The notes below the pieces were generated by a model. That model searched no databases. It was not told where the DNA came from and saw only the letters and a program-made list of their open reading frames with translations. A stretch of 64,000 nucleotides of DNA from G963422275 sp963422275 (GTDB lineage: Bacteria > Pseudomonadota > Alphaproteobacteria > Rhodobacterales > Rhodobacteraceae): the NCBI GenBank assembly GCA_963422275.1, contig OY729418.1, positions 3,844,001-3,908,000 of the forward strand, written 5' to 3'. The position numbers and the translations under genes are program-made. Positions 55,915 to 64,000 of this stretch are shown in pieces (position 1 is the first letter of the stretch; each line of letters starts with the position of its first letter).

Positions 55915-57999
55915 TTATTCGGCAGCTACCTTGATAACAGGTACCATCCGGTCAAGAGAAGACTTGGCAAGGTGACACTTGATGTAGTGCCCGTCGGCGA
56001 GAACATTGTTGGTCGGAACCTCGGTCTCGCACTTGCTGCCTGCAACTTCAGACTTCCAACGGCAACGCGTCTGGAATGGGCATCCGGGCGGCGGGTTGAT
56101 GGCAGATGGAATGTCGCCTTCGAGAACAATGTGCTCTTTCTCGACGTGCGTGTCAGCGATGGGAACAGCCGAGAGAAGCGCTTCAGTGTAAGGATGATAC
56201 GGCGGGGAGAACACTTGGTCTGTTGATCCAAGCTCCACGACATGGCCTAGATACATGACCATAACCCTGTCCGAAAGATATCTGACGATGGAAAGATCGT
56301 GTGAAATGAATAAAAGGGTCGTTCTCTCTTGCCTTTGAATTTCCATGAGAAGGTCGGTTACAGCTGCCTGCACAGACACGTCGAGTGCCGACACAGGCTC
56401 GTCGGCAACGACAATGCGCGCGTTCCCCGCGAAGGCTCTGGCAATGCCGACGCGTTGCTTCTGGCCGCCGGAAAGTTGGCGTGGCATCCTTGTCGCGAAC
56501 TCCCGGGGAAGCTTGACAAGATCAAGCAACTGAAGCATCCGCTCCTGCCGTTCCTGCTTGGTTCTTCCAATCTTGAAGATCTCCAGTGCACGGATGATCT
56601 GGCTGCCAACTGACATGCTCGGGTTGAGCGTGTCGAATGGATTCTGGAAAACCATCTGCACGGAGGAAACCGTGCTGGTCGGCCTGTTTTCAATGGGGGT
56701 GTTCTGAATCTCTTCTCCATCAAGCTGTATCTTACCGTCTGACGCGGTTTCCAATCCCATCAGCACCTTTGCTAACGTCGATTTTCCGCAGCCGGACTCG
56801 CCCACTATCGCGAGAGTCTCCCCTTCGTGCGCTTCAAAGCTTAGTGTCTCGTTAGCCTTGACAACTTTTTTGGCACCGCCGGAAAATAGTGCATGGGCAG
56901 CCACCTCATAATATTTCTTCAAGTTGTCCATCTTGAGAACGACGTTGCCCAATTCTGCCGCTTCCGTACTTTCTTTGGCAACAGCAGGTTTGTCCCAATC
57001 AATCTCATCAAATTTTAGGCAACGCGACTCGTGGCGCTCGTCACCTTCGATTGGCGCCATATCGATGTCGCCGCGGTCACAGTACCCACTGTCGAAGTAG
57101 TCGCACCGAGGGCCGAAATTGCACCCCGGAGGACGCTCATGCGGAAGCGGGAAGTTGCCTGGGATCGCTACTAGCGGGCGGGCGTTCTTGTCCGCTCCAG
57201 GCAGGGGAATGGATCGGAACAGCGCCTGTGTATAGGGATGTCGCATGCGATCGAAAACGTCCTTGATCGAGCCTGTCTCCACCGCCTCTCCAGAATACAT
57301 GACGCAAAGACGGTCGCACACCTCGAGCACTAGCCCGAGATTGTGGGAAATGAACAGCATCGACGTGCCGTACCTCTTCCCAAGGTCTTTGACGAGCTCA
57401 ACGATTCCTGCCTCAACTGTAACGTCAAGTGCCGTTGTCGGTTCGTCTAGTATCAGGACGGAGGGCTTGGACATCAATGCCATTGCAATGACAATGCGCT
57501 GTTGCTGGCCGCCAGATAGCTGGTGCGGATAGCTTGTGAGCATTCGCTCCGGGTCCGGCAAGCGGACGTCAGAGATAACTTGCATTGCCAAGTCGTAAGC
57601 TTCCGACTTCGTGCTGCCTGCATGAATTATTGGGACTTCCATCAATTGCTTGCCGATGGGCATCGCTGGATTGAGCGAGGCCATCGGTTCCTGATAGATC
57701 ATCGCGATCTCGCTTCCACGAATTGATCGCAATTCCTTGTCAGACATTTCGGTAAGCTCACGGCCCTTGAACTTGATCGATCCGTCCACGACCCGCCCAT
57801 TTACGCCGAGGTCTTGCATGACACCCAATGCAACGGTTGACTTTCCGCATCCCGACTCCCCAACGAGACCCATCGCCTCGCCCGGTTGCACCACACACGA
57901 AAAATCCATGACCGCCGGGATTTCATGGAGGCGTGTAAAAAAAGAAATCGAAAGATTCTGGATGTCCAGGACCGGCCCGTCGTAGTCCCAATGCACCAT
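55915..57999 (-). CDS. Fused two-domain ABC transporter ATPase, peptide type (DppD-DppF)
   Basis: A 694-residue cytoplasmic protein with two complete ATPase modules. Module 1 has GESGCGKSTVALGVM, LSGGQQQRIVIAMAL and LILDEPTTALD; module 2 has GESGCGKSTLAKVLM, LSGGQKQRVGIARAF and VVADEPVSALD. Each ends in the cysteine-containing oligo/dipeptide extension (CNFGPRCDYFDSGYC and CPFQTRCRW). AAGGGAG precedes the ATG at 57999; the frame is open to 58122 but that part overlaps the permease gene. It powers the two permeases upstream. Confidence 0.95.
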   Translation of the reverse strand: MVHWDYDGPVLDIQNLSISFFTRLHEIPAVMDFSCVVQPGEAMGLVGESGCGKSTVALGVMQDLGVNGRVVDGSIKFKGRELTEMSDKELRSIRGSEIAMIYQEPMASLNPAMPIGKQLMEVPIIHAGSTKSEAYDLAMQVISDVRLPDPERMLTSYPHQLSGGQQQRIVIAMALMSKPSVLILDEPTTALDVTVEAGIVELVKDLGKRYGTSMLFISHNLGLVLEVCDRLCVMYSGEAVETGSIKDVFDRMRHPYTQALFRSIPLPGADKNARPLVAIPGNFPLPHERPPGCNFGPRCDYFDSGYCDRGDIDMAPIEGDERHESRCLKFDEIDWDKPAVAKESTEAAELGNVVLKMDNLKKYYEVAAHALFSGGAKKVVKANETLSFEAHEGETLAIVGESGCGKSTLAKVLMGLETASDGKIQLDGEEIQNTPIENRPTSTVSSVQMVFQNPFDTLNPSMSVGSQIIRALEIFKIGRTKQERQERMLQLLDLVKLPREFATRMPRQLSGGQKQRVGIARAFAGNARIVVADEPVSALDVSVQAAVTDLLMEIQRQERTTLLFISHDLSIVRYLSDRVMVMYLGHVVELGSTDQVFSPPYHPYTEALLSAVPIADTHVEKEHIVLEGDIPSAINPPPGCPFQTRCRWKSEVAGSKCETEVPTNNVLADGHYIKCHLAKSSLDRMVPVIKVAAE

Positions 58000-58084
58000 C
58001 ACTTCGCTCCCTTGATGTGGTAACCTATGTTGTTTGCCGCCATTTAAATTTAGCTCCTGAGTTCCGGGGCTTGTCCAGACCCGG

Positions 58085-59311
58085 TCAATCCCGAAGCGAT
58101 TCCTCCCGGAGCCCGTCGGCAAGCAGGTTCAGGCCGAGAACCAGGCTCATCAGCGATAGGGCAGGTGGCAACGCTGGGTGAGGAAATATTGAGAGCAGCT
58201 TTCTGCCGTCATTGATCGTCGACCCCCAGTCGGGGCTTTCTGGACTCACCCCCAGCCCAAAGAAGCCAAGAGTCCCAAGTAGAATCGTTGTGTAGCCAAT
58301 CCTAAGGCAAAAATCGACGATGAGCGGACCGCGCGCGTTGGGAAGAATTTCCCAAAGCATGATGTACCATGAACCCTCACCGCGAGTCTGTGCAGCCGCC
58401 ACATAGTCCCTTGTCTGAATGTCGAGGGTCAAGCCGCGCACAATTCTGAACACCGTGGGTGAATTGACGAAGACAACTGATACGAAGACATTCAAGAGGT
58501 TCGGGCTCATTCCGAAAACTGAGACTGGGTCCGCATTGAAGGCAAGCCCTGAATAAGCCCACAAGCCAAAAACCAATGAGATTGCGACGAGGATATTTCT
58601 TTTCGTCGGCTGGGTGAAGAACTTGGAGTTCCAAAGCAGCAAGAAAAAAATGATCGGAAACGCGAACAGGACAGCTGCGAGGATATTGGGAATCGACGTT
58701 ATCCATTTCTTTCCAAGCCACAAATTCACCTCTGAACCCGCGGCCTGGATCTCCGGCGTGACCAACAAGTAGAAAAGAAGAATCACGGGAAACGCGAGCA
58801 CTAGATTCGATAAAAACGAAAGCACTGTATCAAACCGCCCTCCGAAATATCCCGCCGGCAGGCCAAGAGTGATTCCAACCATGAAAGCAAAGGCGGTTGC
58901 TACCGGAGCGATGCCAATCACCAGTCGTGACCCATGGACCATCCGCGAGAACACGTCTCTTCCGAGATTGTCGCCGCCCAACAAGTAAACAATCTCTGAA
59001 TTCGGAGCAAATGTGCCAGGCACCTTGTTTTTCAGCGCAGCGATCTGCGCAAGTGGATCAAAGGTTGCAATCGACGGAACTAGCGTCAGCCCGCCAAGAG
59101 AAATCCCCGGAGCAAAGAGTGCCGTTAAAATCCAGAAGATGACGATCCCAAAGCCGATCATCCCGATAACGCTGTCGAACAGCTTGCCGTAAAGTCCCAG
59201 CTTCCTCTTGAAGCGAATTGAGAAGGCGAATACTAGTGCTATAGCAACCCAGACCGGGATAAACTGGTACAACATTTGTCCGAATATCTGGGTCCAGGAC
59301 AGCGGTTCCAT
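58085..59311 (-). CDS. Peptide-type ABC transporter permease, DppC-like, enlarged
   Basis: A membrane permease of 408 residues, about 100 longer than usual DppC. After two N-terminal helices it has LLGGDNLGRDVFSRMVHGSR and the EAA-type loop DYVAAAQTRGEGSWYIMLWEILPNARGP. The extra length lies between about residues 195 and 285, where additional hydrophobic segments (ILAAVLFAFPIIFFLLLW, ILVAISLVFGLWAYSGL) separate two normally adjacent core helices. It follows dppB by 12 nt. The product should pair with DppB to form the pore. Confidence 0.93.
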   Translation of the reverse strand: MEPLSWTQIFGQMLYQFIPVWVAIALVFAFSIRFKRKLGLYGKLFDSVIGMIGFGIVIFWILTALFAPGISLGGLTLVPSIATFDPLAQIAALKNKVPGTFAPNSEIVYLLGGDNLGRDVFSRMVHGSRLVIGIAPVATAFAFMVGITLGLPAGYFGGRFDTVLSFLSNLVLAFPVILLFYLLVTPEIQAAGSEVNLWLGKKWITSIPNILAAVLFAFPIIFFLLLWNSKFFTQPTKRNILVAISLVFGLWAYSGLAFNADPVSVFGMSPNLLNVFVSVVFVNSPTVFRIVRGLTLDIQTRDYVAAAQTRGEGSWYIMLWEILPNARGPLIVDFCLRIGYTTILLGTLGFFGLGVSPESPDWGSTINDGRKLLSIFPHPALPPALSLMSLVLGLNLLADGLREESLRD

Positions 59312-59323
59312 TGATCTCGCCTC

Positions 59324-60370
59324 TCAGGACAGCCGGATACGAGGATTCAGGTACACGTACCCGATATCAGAGATGAGCTGCGTTAAAAGAACGACAGCCA
59401 CTGCCACCATTGAACATGTCATTAGGAGCTCGATGTCGTTGTTTCCCGCAGCTTGGACAAGCGTCCACCCAAATCCTTTATAATTGAACAATGTTTCGAC
59501 AATGACAACTCCCGTCAGCAACCAAGGGAACTGCAGGAGGATGACTGTGAACGGAGCGATCAAGGCGTTCCGGAGGGCATGCCTGATCACAATTTGCGCA
59601 AACGAGACGCCCTTCAACCTAGCAGTGCGGATGTACTGCGACGTCATGACCTCCGCCATCGATGCACGTGACATGCGGGCGATGTACCCCATTCCGTATA
59701 GTGCCATCGTCATAACCGGAAGTGTGAAGTTCTCGAATGTAATCCCATCTATCGCCGTTGCAGCGGAGCCCTTAAACCATCGCAAACCCACGGCGGACGA
59801 CGCGAAGATTATAACGAGCACGACACCCGATATATATTCAGGGGTCGCTGTTGTTACAATCGCAAAAGTGGAAAGCGATCTGTCTGTTTTGGAGCCTTCT
59901 CGCATTCCAGCCAATATGCCAACCGCAAGTGCTGACGGCACCATTACGAGCATTACCCAGAACATCAAAATGCCCGTCGAGGCCAACCGCCTGCCGAGGA
60001 TTGCTCCGACATCCTCTCTAGATACAGTGGAATATCCAAAATCTCCCTGTAGTATTCCGCAACGCGAAGGCGTGTCCTCAGGTGCCAAATCCACATCGAC
60101 GCACCGCCCACGGAGAATTCCCTTGTCGTCGGTTCTTGTCCAGCCAGGAACGAGTCCTAGCCACTCGGCGTACCGAATAATTACAGGCCGATTGTAGCCG
60201 CGGTTTTCGATCCAGATCTGCACCTGCTCGTCGGACATTCTCTGTGTTCCCTCGATCCGGGCGAGCTTTTCAAGCTGAGGATGGAGATTCGTTACATAGA
60301 ACACGATGAAAGTCAGGCAGACTATTGTCAGCACGGTCACACCCGCGCGCCTTAAAAGAAAAATTAGCAT
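59324..60370 (-). CDS. Peptide-type ABC transporter permease, DppB-like
   Basis: A membrane permease of 348 residues, starting MLIFLLRRAGVTVLTIVCLT as in DppB proteins. The first periplasmic loop is long, and the conserved EAA loop YIRTARLKGVSFAQIVIRHALRNALI follows. ATG 60370 is preferred; an in-frame TTG at 60382 is possible. It is separated from the upstream binding-protein gene by 114 nt containing a strong hairpin. Confidence 0.94.
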   Translation of the reverse strand: MLIFLLRRAGVTVLTIVCLTFIVFYVTNLHPQLEKLARIEGTQRMSDEQVQIWIENRGYNRPVIIRYAEWLGLVPGWTRTDDKGILRGRCVDVDLAPEDTPSRCGILQGDFGYSTVSREDVGAILGRRLASTGILMFWVMLVMVPSALAVGILAGMREGSKTDRSLSTFAIVTTATPEYISGVVLVIIFASSAVGLRWFKGSAATAIDGITFENFTLPVMTMALYGMGYIARMSRASMAEVMTSQYIRTARLKGVSFAQIVIRHALRNALIAPFTVILLQFPWLLTGVVIVETLFNYKGFGWTLVQAAGNNDIELLMTCSMVAVAVVLLTQLISDIGYVYLNPRIRLS

Positions 60371-60448
60371 CTTGTGTTCCAAGACCTACGGGCAACGCTA
60401 GCGAGGAGCATCAATTTCAAAGGGCGGTAAATTTACGAATTATCTGAC

Positions 60449-60471
60449 GGACCGCCCAATTAGGGCGGTCC
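60449..60471 (-). promoter_or_regulatory. Strong intergenic hairpin after the binding-protein gene
   Basis: GGACCGCCC and GGGCGGTCC form a perfect 9-bp stem with a 5-nt loop (AATTA), starting 14 nt after the stop codon of the binding-protein gene on the transcribed strand. No T-run follows, so it is more likely an mRNA 3'-stabiliser or partial terminator that raises binding protein over permease levels, as known for other ABC operons. Confidence 0.6.
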
Positions 60472-60484
60472 ACGCAGTCAAGGC

Positions 60485-62149
60485 TCACGCGGCGAAGGCA
60501 AATTTGTAGAGATGAAGCTCAAACATCGGATGCATCTCCGCATTCAAAACACCCTCCCGGTAATGACGGTACAGGGATCTCCAGTAGGGCTGGATAATTA
60601 CGCCTTCCTCTTGCATGATCCGTTGAATTGGTTCCATCAACTTACGCCGCTCGTCTGCATCGGCCACTCCAAAAGCCTTGTTGAGCAGTTCATCGAATTC
60701 AGCGTTTGCGAAACCAGTTTCGTTCCACGCCTCGTCCGACCTATAAGCTAACGCAAGAACCTGCACACCGAGCGGACGGAAGTTCCAGTTGGTTGAGGAA
60801 AATGGGTATTTGGCCCAATTGTTCCAGAATGTGGAACCAGGAAGCACAGTTCGCTTGATGTTGAACCCGGCTTCACGAAGCTGAGCGGCGACTGCATCCG
60901 TTGTTTCTTTGCGCCAATCGCCCTCAACCGAGAACAGCTCGTGCTCGTAATCCAACATTCCTGCCTCTTCCATCAATGCCTTTGCAGCTTCTATATCCCT
61001 GACTAGTGGCGGCAGCTCTGCATACTCTGGATGAATCGAGCAGACATGATGGTTTTCTGCCACTGAACCGCGATTGTTGTATCCGAGGCTGAGAACCGTG
61101 GCGTTGTCCACGGCCAAGGCGAGAGCACGGCGAACCCTGACGTCCGAATAGGGGGTGATCCCATCAATTTCGGCTTTTTGGTGCGGACGAATGACGATCG
61201 TCGCTGCCGTTATAGCTTCCGACTGAATCCACCCAAGACTATCGAATATCTCTATGAATTGGCCGGAGATATCGTACGTAAGATCGTACTCTTCGGCTTC
61301 AGCGCCCGCGACGACTGCCGCCGGGTCCGTTCCATAATCCAAGAACTCGATTCGATCCAAATAAGCTCCATTGCCCGCATCCCACCACGTGTGGCTTTCA
61401 TTCCGGACAAGGACTCCCCTAACGCCTACTTCAAGAGACTCGGGAAGATACGGGCCAGTTCCGACGGGATTCGCCAACCAGTCTGATTCTGGATCGTAGC
61501 TAAGGTGCACGATAGCAGCTGGGTAATCCGACATTCCCGGAATGATCGTAATGTCTGAATACTGAGGCCTCAGCACGACGGTATGGGAATCGGCAATCGT
61601 GATCGCGCCATCGGCTGCCACGCCAGAATCCGCATCTATCAGGCTGGCCATTCTTCCGGCCATCGAATTGCCTTCGACATTTTTTTCACACCATCTGGCA
61701 ATGTTGAAGGCTACGTCCTCGGCCGTCAAGTCGTCTCCGTTGTTCCATTTGACGCCTTTGCGGACATGGAGAATGTACTCGGTTGCATCCTCGTTCACCT
61801 CCCATGATTCTAGCAAGCGGCCGCGAAATGTGCCGCCCCTGTTGTACTCGACTAGATACTCTAGCCAACCTCTGGCGAAGTTCGCTATCTGCGACCAGTC
61901 GAAGTTTCGTGGATCCTTGAGAGCTCTAACTTCTTGTTGGATACGCAACGTCCCACCCATTTTGGGGGTCATTGCCGTAGCCTGTTCTGGCCGAAGACCG
62001 ATCATCGCATAAGCGCCCGCGGCGGTGACACCTAGGGCGGTGGCCCTAGCGAGAAACTCGCGCCGGGACAACTTGCCCTTCGCATGCTCCTCTGCATACA
62101 TCTTGGCCGCCTTGTGCACAGACTTGTCATTAATGGTTGCAATTTTCAT
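60485..62149 (-). CDS. Peptide-type ABC transporter substrate-binding protein with Tat signal
   Basis: A periplasmic SBP family 5 protein of 554 residues. The N-terminal SRREFLARATALGVTAAGAYA is a twin-arginine export signal, preceded by an unusually long n-region of about 30 residues. The mature part has the family features RKGVKWNNGDDLTAEDVAFN and VRRALALAVDNATVL. The substrate may be an oligopeptide, opine or similar compound. GGAGAG precedes the ATG. It is the first gene of the operon. The 239 bp upstream to miaA hold no gene. Confidence 0.94.
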   Translation of the reverse strand: MKIATINDKSVHKAAKMYAEEHAKGKLSRREFLARATALGVTAAGAYAMIGLRPEQATAMTPKMGGTLRIQQEVRALKDPRNFDWSQIANFARGWLEYLVEYNRGGTFRGRLLESWEVNEDATEYILHVRKGVKWNNGDDLTAEDVAFNIARWCEKNVEGNSMAGRMASLIDADSGVAADGAITIADSHTVVLRPQYSDITIIPGMSDYPAAIVHLSYDPESDWLANPVGTGPYLPESLEVGVRGVLVRNESHTWWDAGNGAYLDRIEFLDYGTDPAAVVAGAEAEEYDLTYDISGQFIEIFDSLGWIQSEAITAATIVIRPHQKAEIDGITPYSDVRVRRALALAVDNATVLSLGYNNRGSVAENHHVCSIHPEYAELPPLVRDIEAAKALMEEAGMLDYEHELFSVEGDWRKETTDAVAAQLREAGFNIKRTVLPGSTFWNNWAKYPFSSTNWNFRPLGVQVLALAYRSDEAWNETGFANAEFDELLNKAFGVADADERRKLMEPIQRIMQEEGVIIQPYWRSLYRHYREGVLNAEMHPMFELHLYKFAFAA

Positions 62150-62388
62150 GAACTACTCTCCTTTCGATATTCGGTCGTTTCACGGTCAAACCTCGACGGA
62201 TCCGTTTGGCCTAAAGCTCAGGGTCAGCTGGGAGCATCTACGGACAGTGTCTCCGTCCCTCGCTTCTTCCGTCCCTGATCCATTGCATACCAAACAACGA
62301 AGACTGTCAACCGAAATTCCTGAGCGCCAAGACTCGCGTTGTTTTCGCCTTGGATGAAGGGAAAACTCGGAACGCTTTCGCTTCGAAA

Positions 62389-63279
62389 TCAGTTGACTTC
62401 GATCCAACTCCAGTCCGCCATTCTTGACCTGAACCAGGCCCTTTGCCGCTTGGCATACTGCCGCGTTGCGACCGTTGCTAGGGAAGTCGCCTCGTCCAGC
62501 GAACATTCTCCTTTCAGGTAGGCGATCAGGTTGGCCGCTCCGTGTGCCTTTGCAGACGGGAGTTCTGGTATCCAGCAGGCCATTGCTGCGTTGCATTCTG
62601 CGAGGGCGCCGTTGCGCACCATGTTTTTGATTCTGGATTCGATGCGAGCGGAAAGCCATCCAGACTCCGAGGAGAGTACAATTCGAGCTGTATCGGATAC
62701 CGGAAGAACAGGTCGTCTTGGCTCCTGCCGCCATGATGTAAGACCGCGACCGGTTGCCTTTAGAACCTCCCAGGCGCGCTGGACTCTTTTGGGGTTCCTC
62801 GTGTCCAAGCTAGCTGCGGTCTCCGGATCAATTCGTTCGAGTTCGGTGACCATCGTCTCCAAGCCGTCTGCTTTTAAAATGGCTTCGCTTTCGACCTGAA
62901 TGCTGTCCGGAATTCGTGGAATCGGAGTCAGGCCATTCTCGAACGTGGAGAAATACAAGCCGGTACCACCAACTACGATCAAAAGGCGGTCTGAATGCTT
63001 GTCAACCAGCTCCTCGATTTCACCCAGCCAAGATCCGACCGAGTATCGAGCGTTTCTGTCGACGTGTCCGTACAAGAGATGTTGAACTCGTTCTTCGTCC
63101 TCAGGCGATGGTCGAGCTGTTAGAACGCGCCAGCAAGAATACACCTGCAGTGCGTCGGCATTTACCACAATGCCGTTTCGCCTTTCGGCAATGTCCATTG
63201 CCATAATGGACTTCCCGATTGCTGTCGGACCTGTCAAAAGGACTGCTCGGCAGTCTGAAACATCAATTGTGCTTGGCAT
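62389..63279 (-). CDS. miaA: tRNA dimethylallyltransferase
   Basis: Adds a dimethylallyl group to A37 of tRNAs reading codons that start with U. The 296-residue protein has the P-loop LLTGPTAIGKSIMAMDIA, the NADALQVY motif, LTARPSPEDE, LYGHVD and VVGGTGLYFSTFENGLTPIP, plus the C-terminal YAKRQRAWFRSR. The start at 63279 (MPSTIDVSD) fits the family; the frame is open to 63339. It is divergent from pyrH. Confidence 0.95.
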   Translation of the reverse strand: MPSTIDVSDCRAVLLTGPTAIGKSIMAMDIAERRNGIVVNADALQVYSCWRVLTARPSPEDEERVQHLLYGHVDRNARYSVGSWLGEIEELVDKHSDRLLIVVGGTGLYFSTFENGLTPIPRIPDSIQVESEAILKADGLETMVTELERIDPETAASLDTRNPKRVQRAWEVLKATGRGLTSWRQEPRRPVLPVSDTARIVLSSESGWLSARIESRIKNMVRNGALAECNAAMACWIPELPSAKAHGAANLIAYLKGECSLDEATSLATVATRQYAKRQRAWFRSRMADWSWIEVN

Positions 63280-63397
63280 TTGCCTTGAGGCTAATATAGT
63301 TGCAGAGTCCCCTGCAGACAATTGGACTCTTCCAGGCACTTGTCGTATGGTGCCGCAGTAATGCCTTTGGCGCGCGCATATAATGGAGGGTCATCGT

Positions 63398-64000
63398 TTG
63401 ACAGCACTTTCGTACGAGCGTGTAGTGTTAAAGATTTCTGGCGAAGCGCTAATGGGGAACCTTGGGTTTGGTCTCCACCCTCCGACACTGGACCGCATCG
63501 CGAGGGAGATTGAGAATGTTCACAACCTCGGAGTGGAAGTATGCCTAGTCATCGGGGGCGGCAACGTGTTTCGTGGACTGCAGGGTTCAGCACAGGGGCT
63601 GGAAAGAACCACAGCAGACTATATGGGAATGCTGGCGACTGTTATGAACGCTTTGGCCATGCAATCCGCACTTGAAGCACGTGACATAGTCACGAGGGTG
63701 CTTTCGGCCATTCCCATGGATCAGATTTGTGAACCGTACATTCGCCGACGCGCGGTCCGCCATCTTGAAAAGAAACGCGTGTGCATTTTTGCGTCAGGTA
63801 CCGGGAATCCATATTTCACAACGGACTCGGCTGCCGCACTGCGGGCCAACGAGATGTCTTGTGATGCCATATTCAAGGGAACACAGGTTGATGGCGTATA
63901 CGACAAGGACCCGCTCAAGTATAGCGGCGCGGTACGATATTCGGAGATTTCCTACGACGAAGTACTGCAAAGAAACTTGAAGTTCATGGATGCGGCGGCA
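63398..64000 (+). CDS. pyrH: UMP kinase, 3' end outside the window
   Basis: Phosphorylates UMP to UDP in pyrimidine synthesis; a hexameric amino acid kinase-fold enzyme. 201 codons are visible and the frame is still open at the window edge, so about 35-40 residues are missing. Motifs are VVLKISGEALMG, LVIGGGNVFRG, ADYMGMLATVMNALA, GTGNPYFTTDSAAALRA and GTQVDGVYDKDP. The start is probably TTG at 63398, with GGAGGG 7 nt upstream. It is divergent from miaA rather than preceded by tsf. Confidence 0.95.
   Translation, partial: MTALSYERVVLKISGEALMGNLGFGLHPPTLDRIAREIENVHNLGVEVCLVIGGGNVFRGLQGSAQGLERTTADYMGMLATVMNALAMQSALEARDIVTRVLSAIPMDQICEPYIRRRAVRHLEKKRVCIFASGTGNPYFTTDSAAALRANEMSCDAIFKGTQVDGVYDKDPLKYSGAVRYSEISYDEVLQRNLKFMDAAA

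Noticed and set aside
63379..63384. TATAAT just upstream of pyrH
   Set aside because: It lies 13 nt before the start codon and would put the transcription start after the ribosome-binding site; no -35 at a proper distance.
1..64000. rRNA, tRNA, tmRNA, CRISPR arrays, prophage or toxin-antitoxin modules
   Set aside because: Gaps were scanned by eye for acceptor-stem/TPsiC patterns, regular direct repeats and phage or toxin genes; none was convincing. A covariance-model search would be decisive.

Overview
The window is a contiguous stretch of an alphaproteobacterial chromosome of moderate GC content. The evidence is the run of alphaproteobacterial-type genes and neighbourhoods: cox15, rplM-rpsI with an N-terminally extended S9, argC followed by cytochrome c maturation genes (ccmE-ccmF-ccmH), a divergent tyrS/anmK pair, gyrA, uvrA/ssb, coaD with a cyclophilin, an IscU-like scaffold next to hisI, and GluQ-RS. 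Valine catabolism, haem A synthesis and cytochrome c maturation point to an aerobic heterotroph. Intergenic regions are littered with broken insertion sequences that look GC-richer than the genes, so the genome is accumulating mobile-element debris. I cannot name a genus. No rRNA, tRNA, CRISPR array or prophage was recognised.

Layout. 1-11.3 kb (+ strand): end of haem A synthase, M32 carboxypeptidase, an odd SDR, a small IS1595-type insertion, a minus-strand crotonase, rplM-rpsI, argC, ccmE, ccmF, ccmH and a PaaG-like crotonase. 11.5-17.4 kb: M20 peptidase and mnmA on the minus strand, then a strongly enlarged NAD-dependent DNA ligase. 17.5-20.1 kb: IS fragments around a divergent iron-sulfur scaffold/hisI pair. 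20.1-24.5 kb: gyrA, a methyltransferase and gluQ on the minus strand. 25.2-29.3 kb: four IS elements inserted into one another on three levels. 29.8-33.8 kb: divergent ssb and uvrA. 33.9-38.6 kb: a valine-degradation operon (mmsA, acyl-CoA dehydrogenase, HIBYL-CoA hydrolase, mmsB). 38.8-40.7 kb: a second IS nest. 40.9-46.2 kb: CBS protein, coaD, cyclophilin, DUF3179 protein, tyrS, anmK. 46.3-49.3 kb: nhaP-type antiporter, fur and eno. 49.6-50.2 kb: IS630 relic. 50.4-55.3 kb: selO, nucleoside hydrolase, a lone ferric-iron binding protein, mazG. 55.9-62.1 kb: a peptide-type ABC transporter operon. The window ends with miaA and the 5' part of a divergent pyrH.

Genes that work together. CcmE, CcmF and CcmH form the haem-delivery and ligation end of cytochrome c maturation system I. 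MmsA, the acyl-CoA dehydrogenase, the hydrolase and MmsB take isobutyryl-CoA to propionyl-CoA, lacking only the methacrylyl-CoA hydratase step, which one of the two crotonases could supply. UvrA, SSB, GyrA and LigA belong to DNA replication and repair. The peptide-type transporter has a Tat-exported binding protein, two permeases and a fused two-domain ATPase.

The most unusual gene is ligA: 1015 residues against 671 in E. coli, with about 180 extra N-terminal residues and a lysine/glutamate-rich, coiled-coil-like insert of about 130 residues inside the adenylation domain. Catalytic lysine, zinc-finger cysteines and BRCT domain are intact. The most informative mobile DNA is the triple-level IS nest, whose insertion order can be read from its terminal repeats and target-site duplications.
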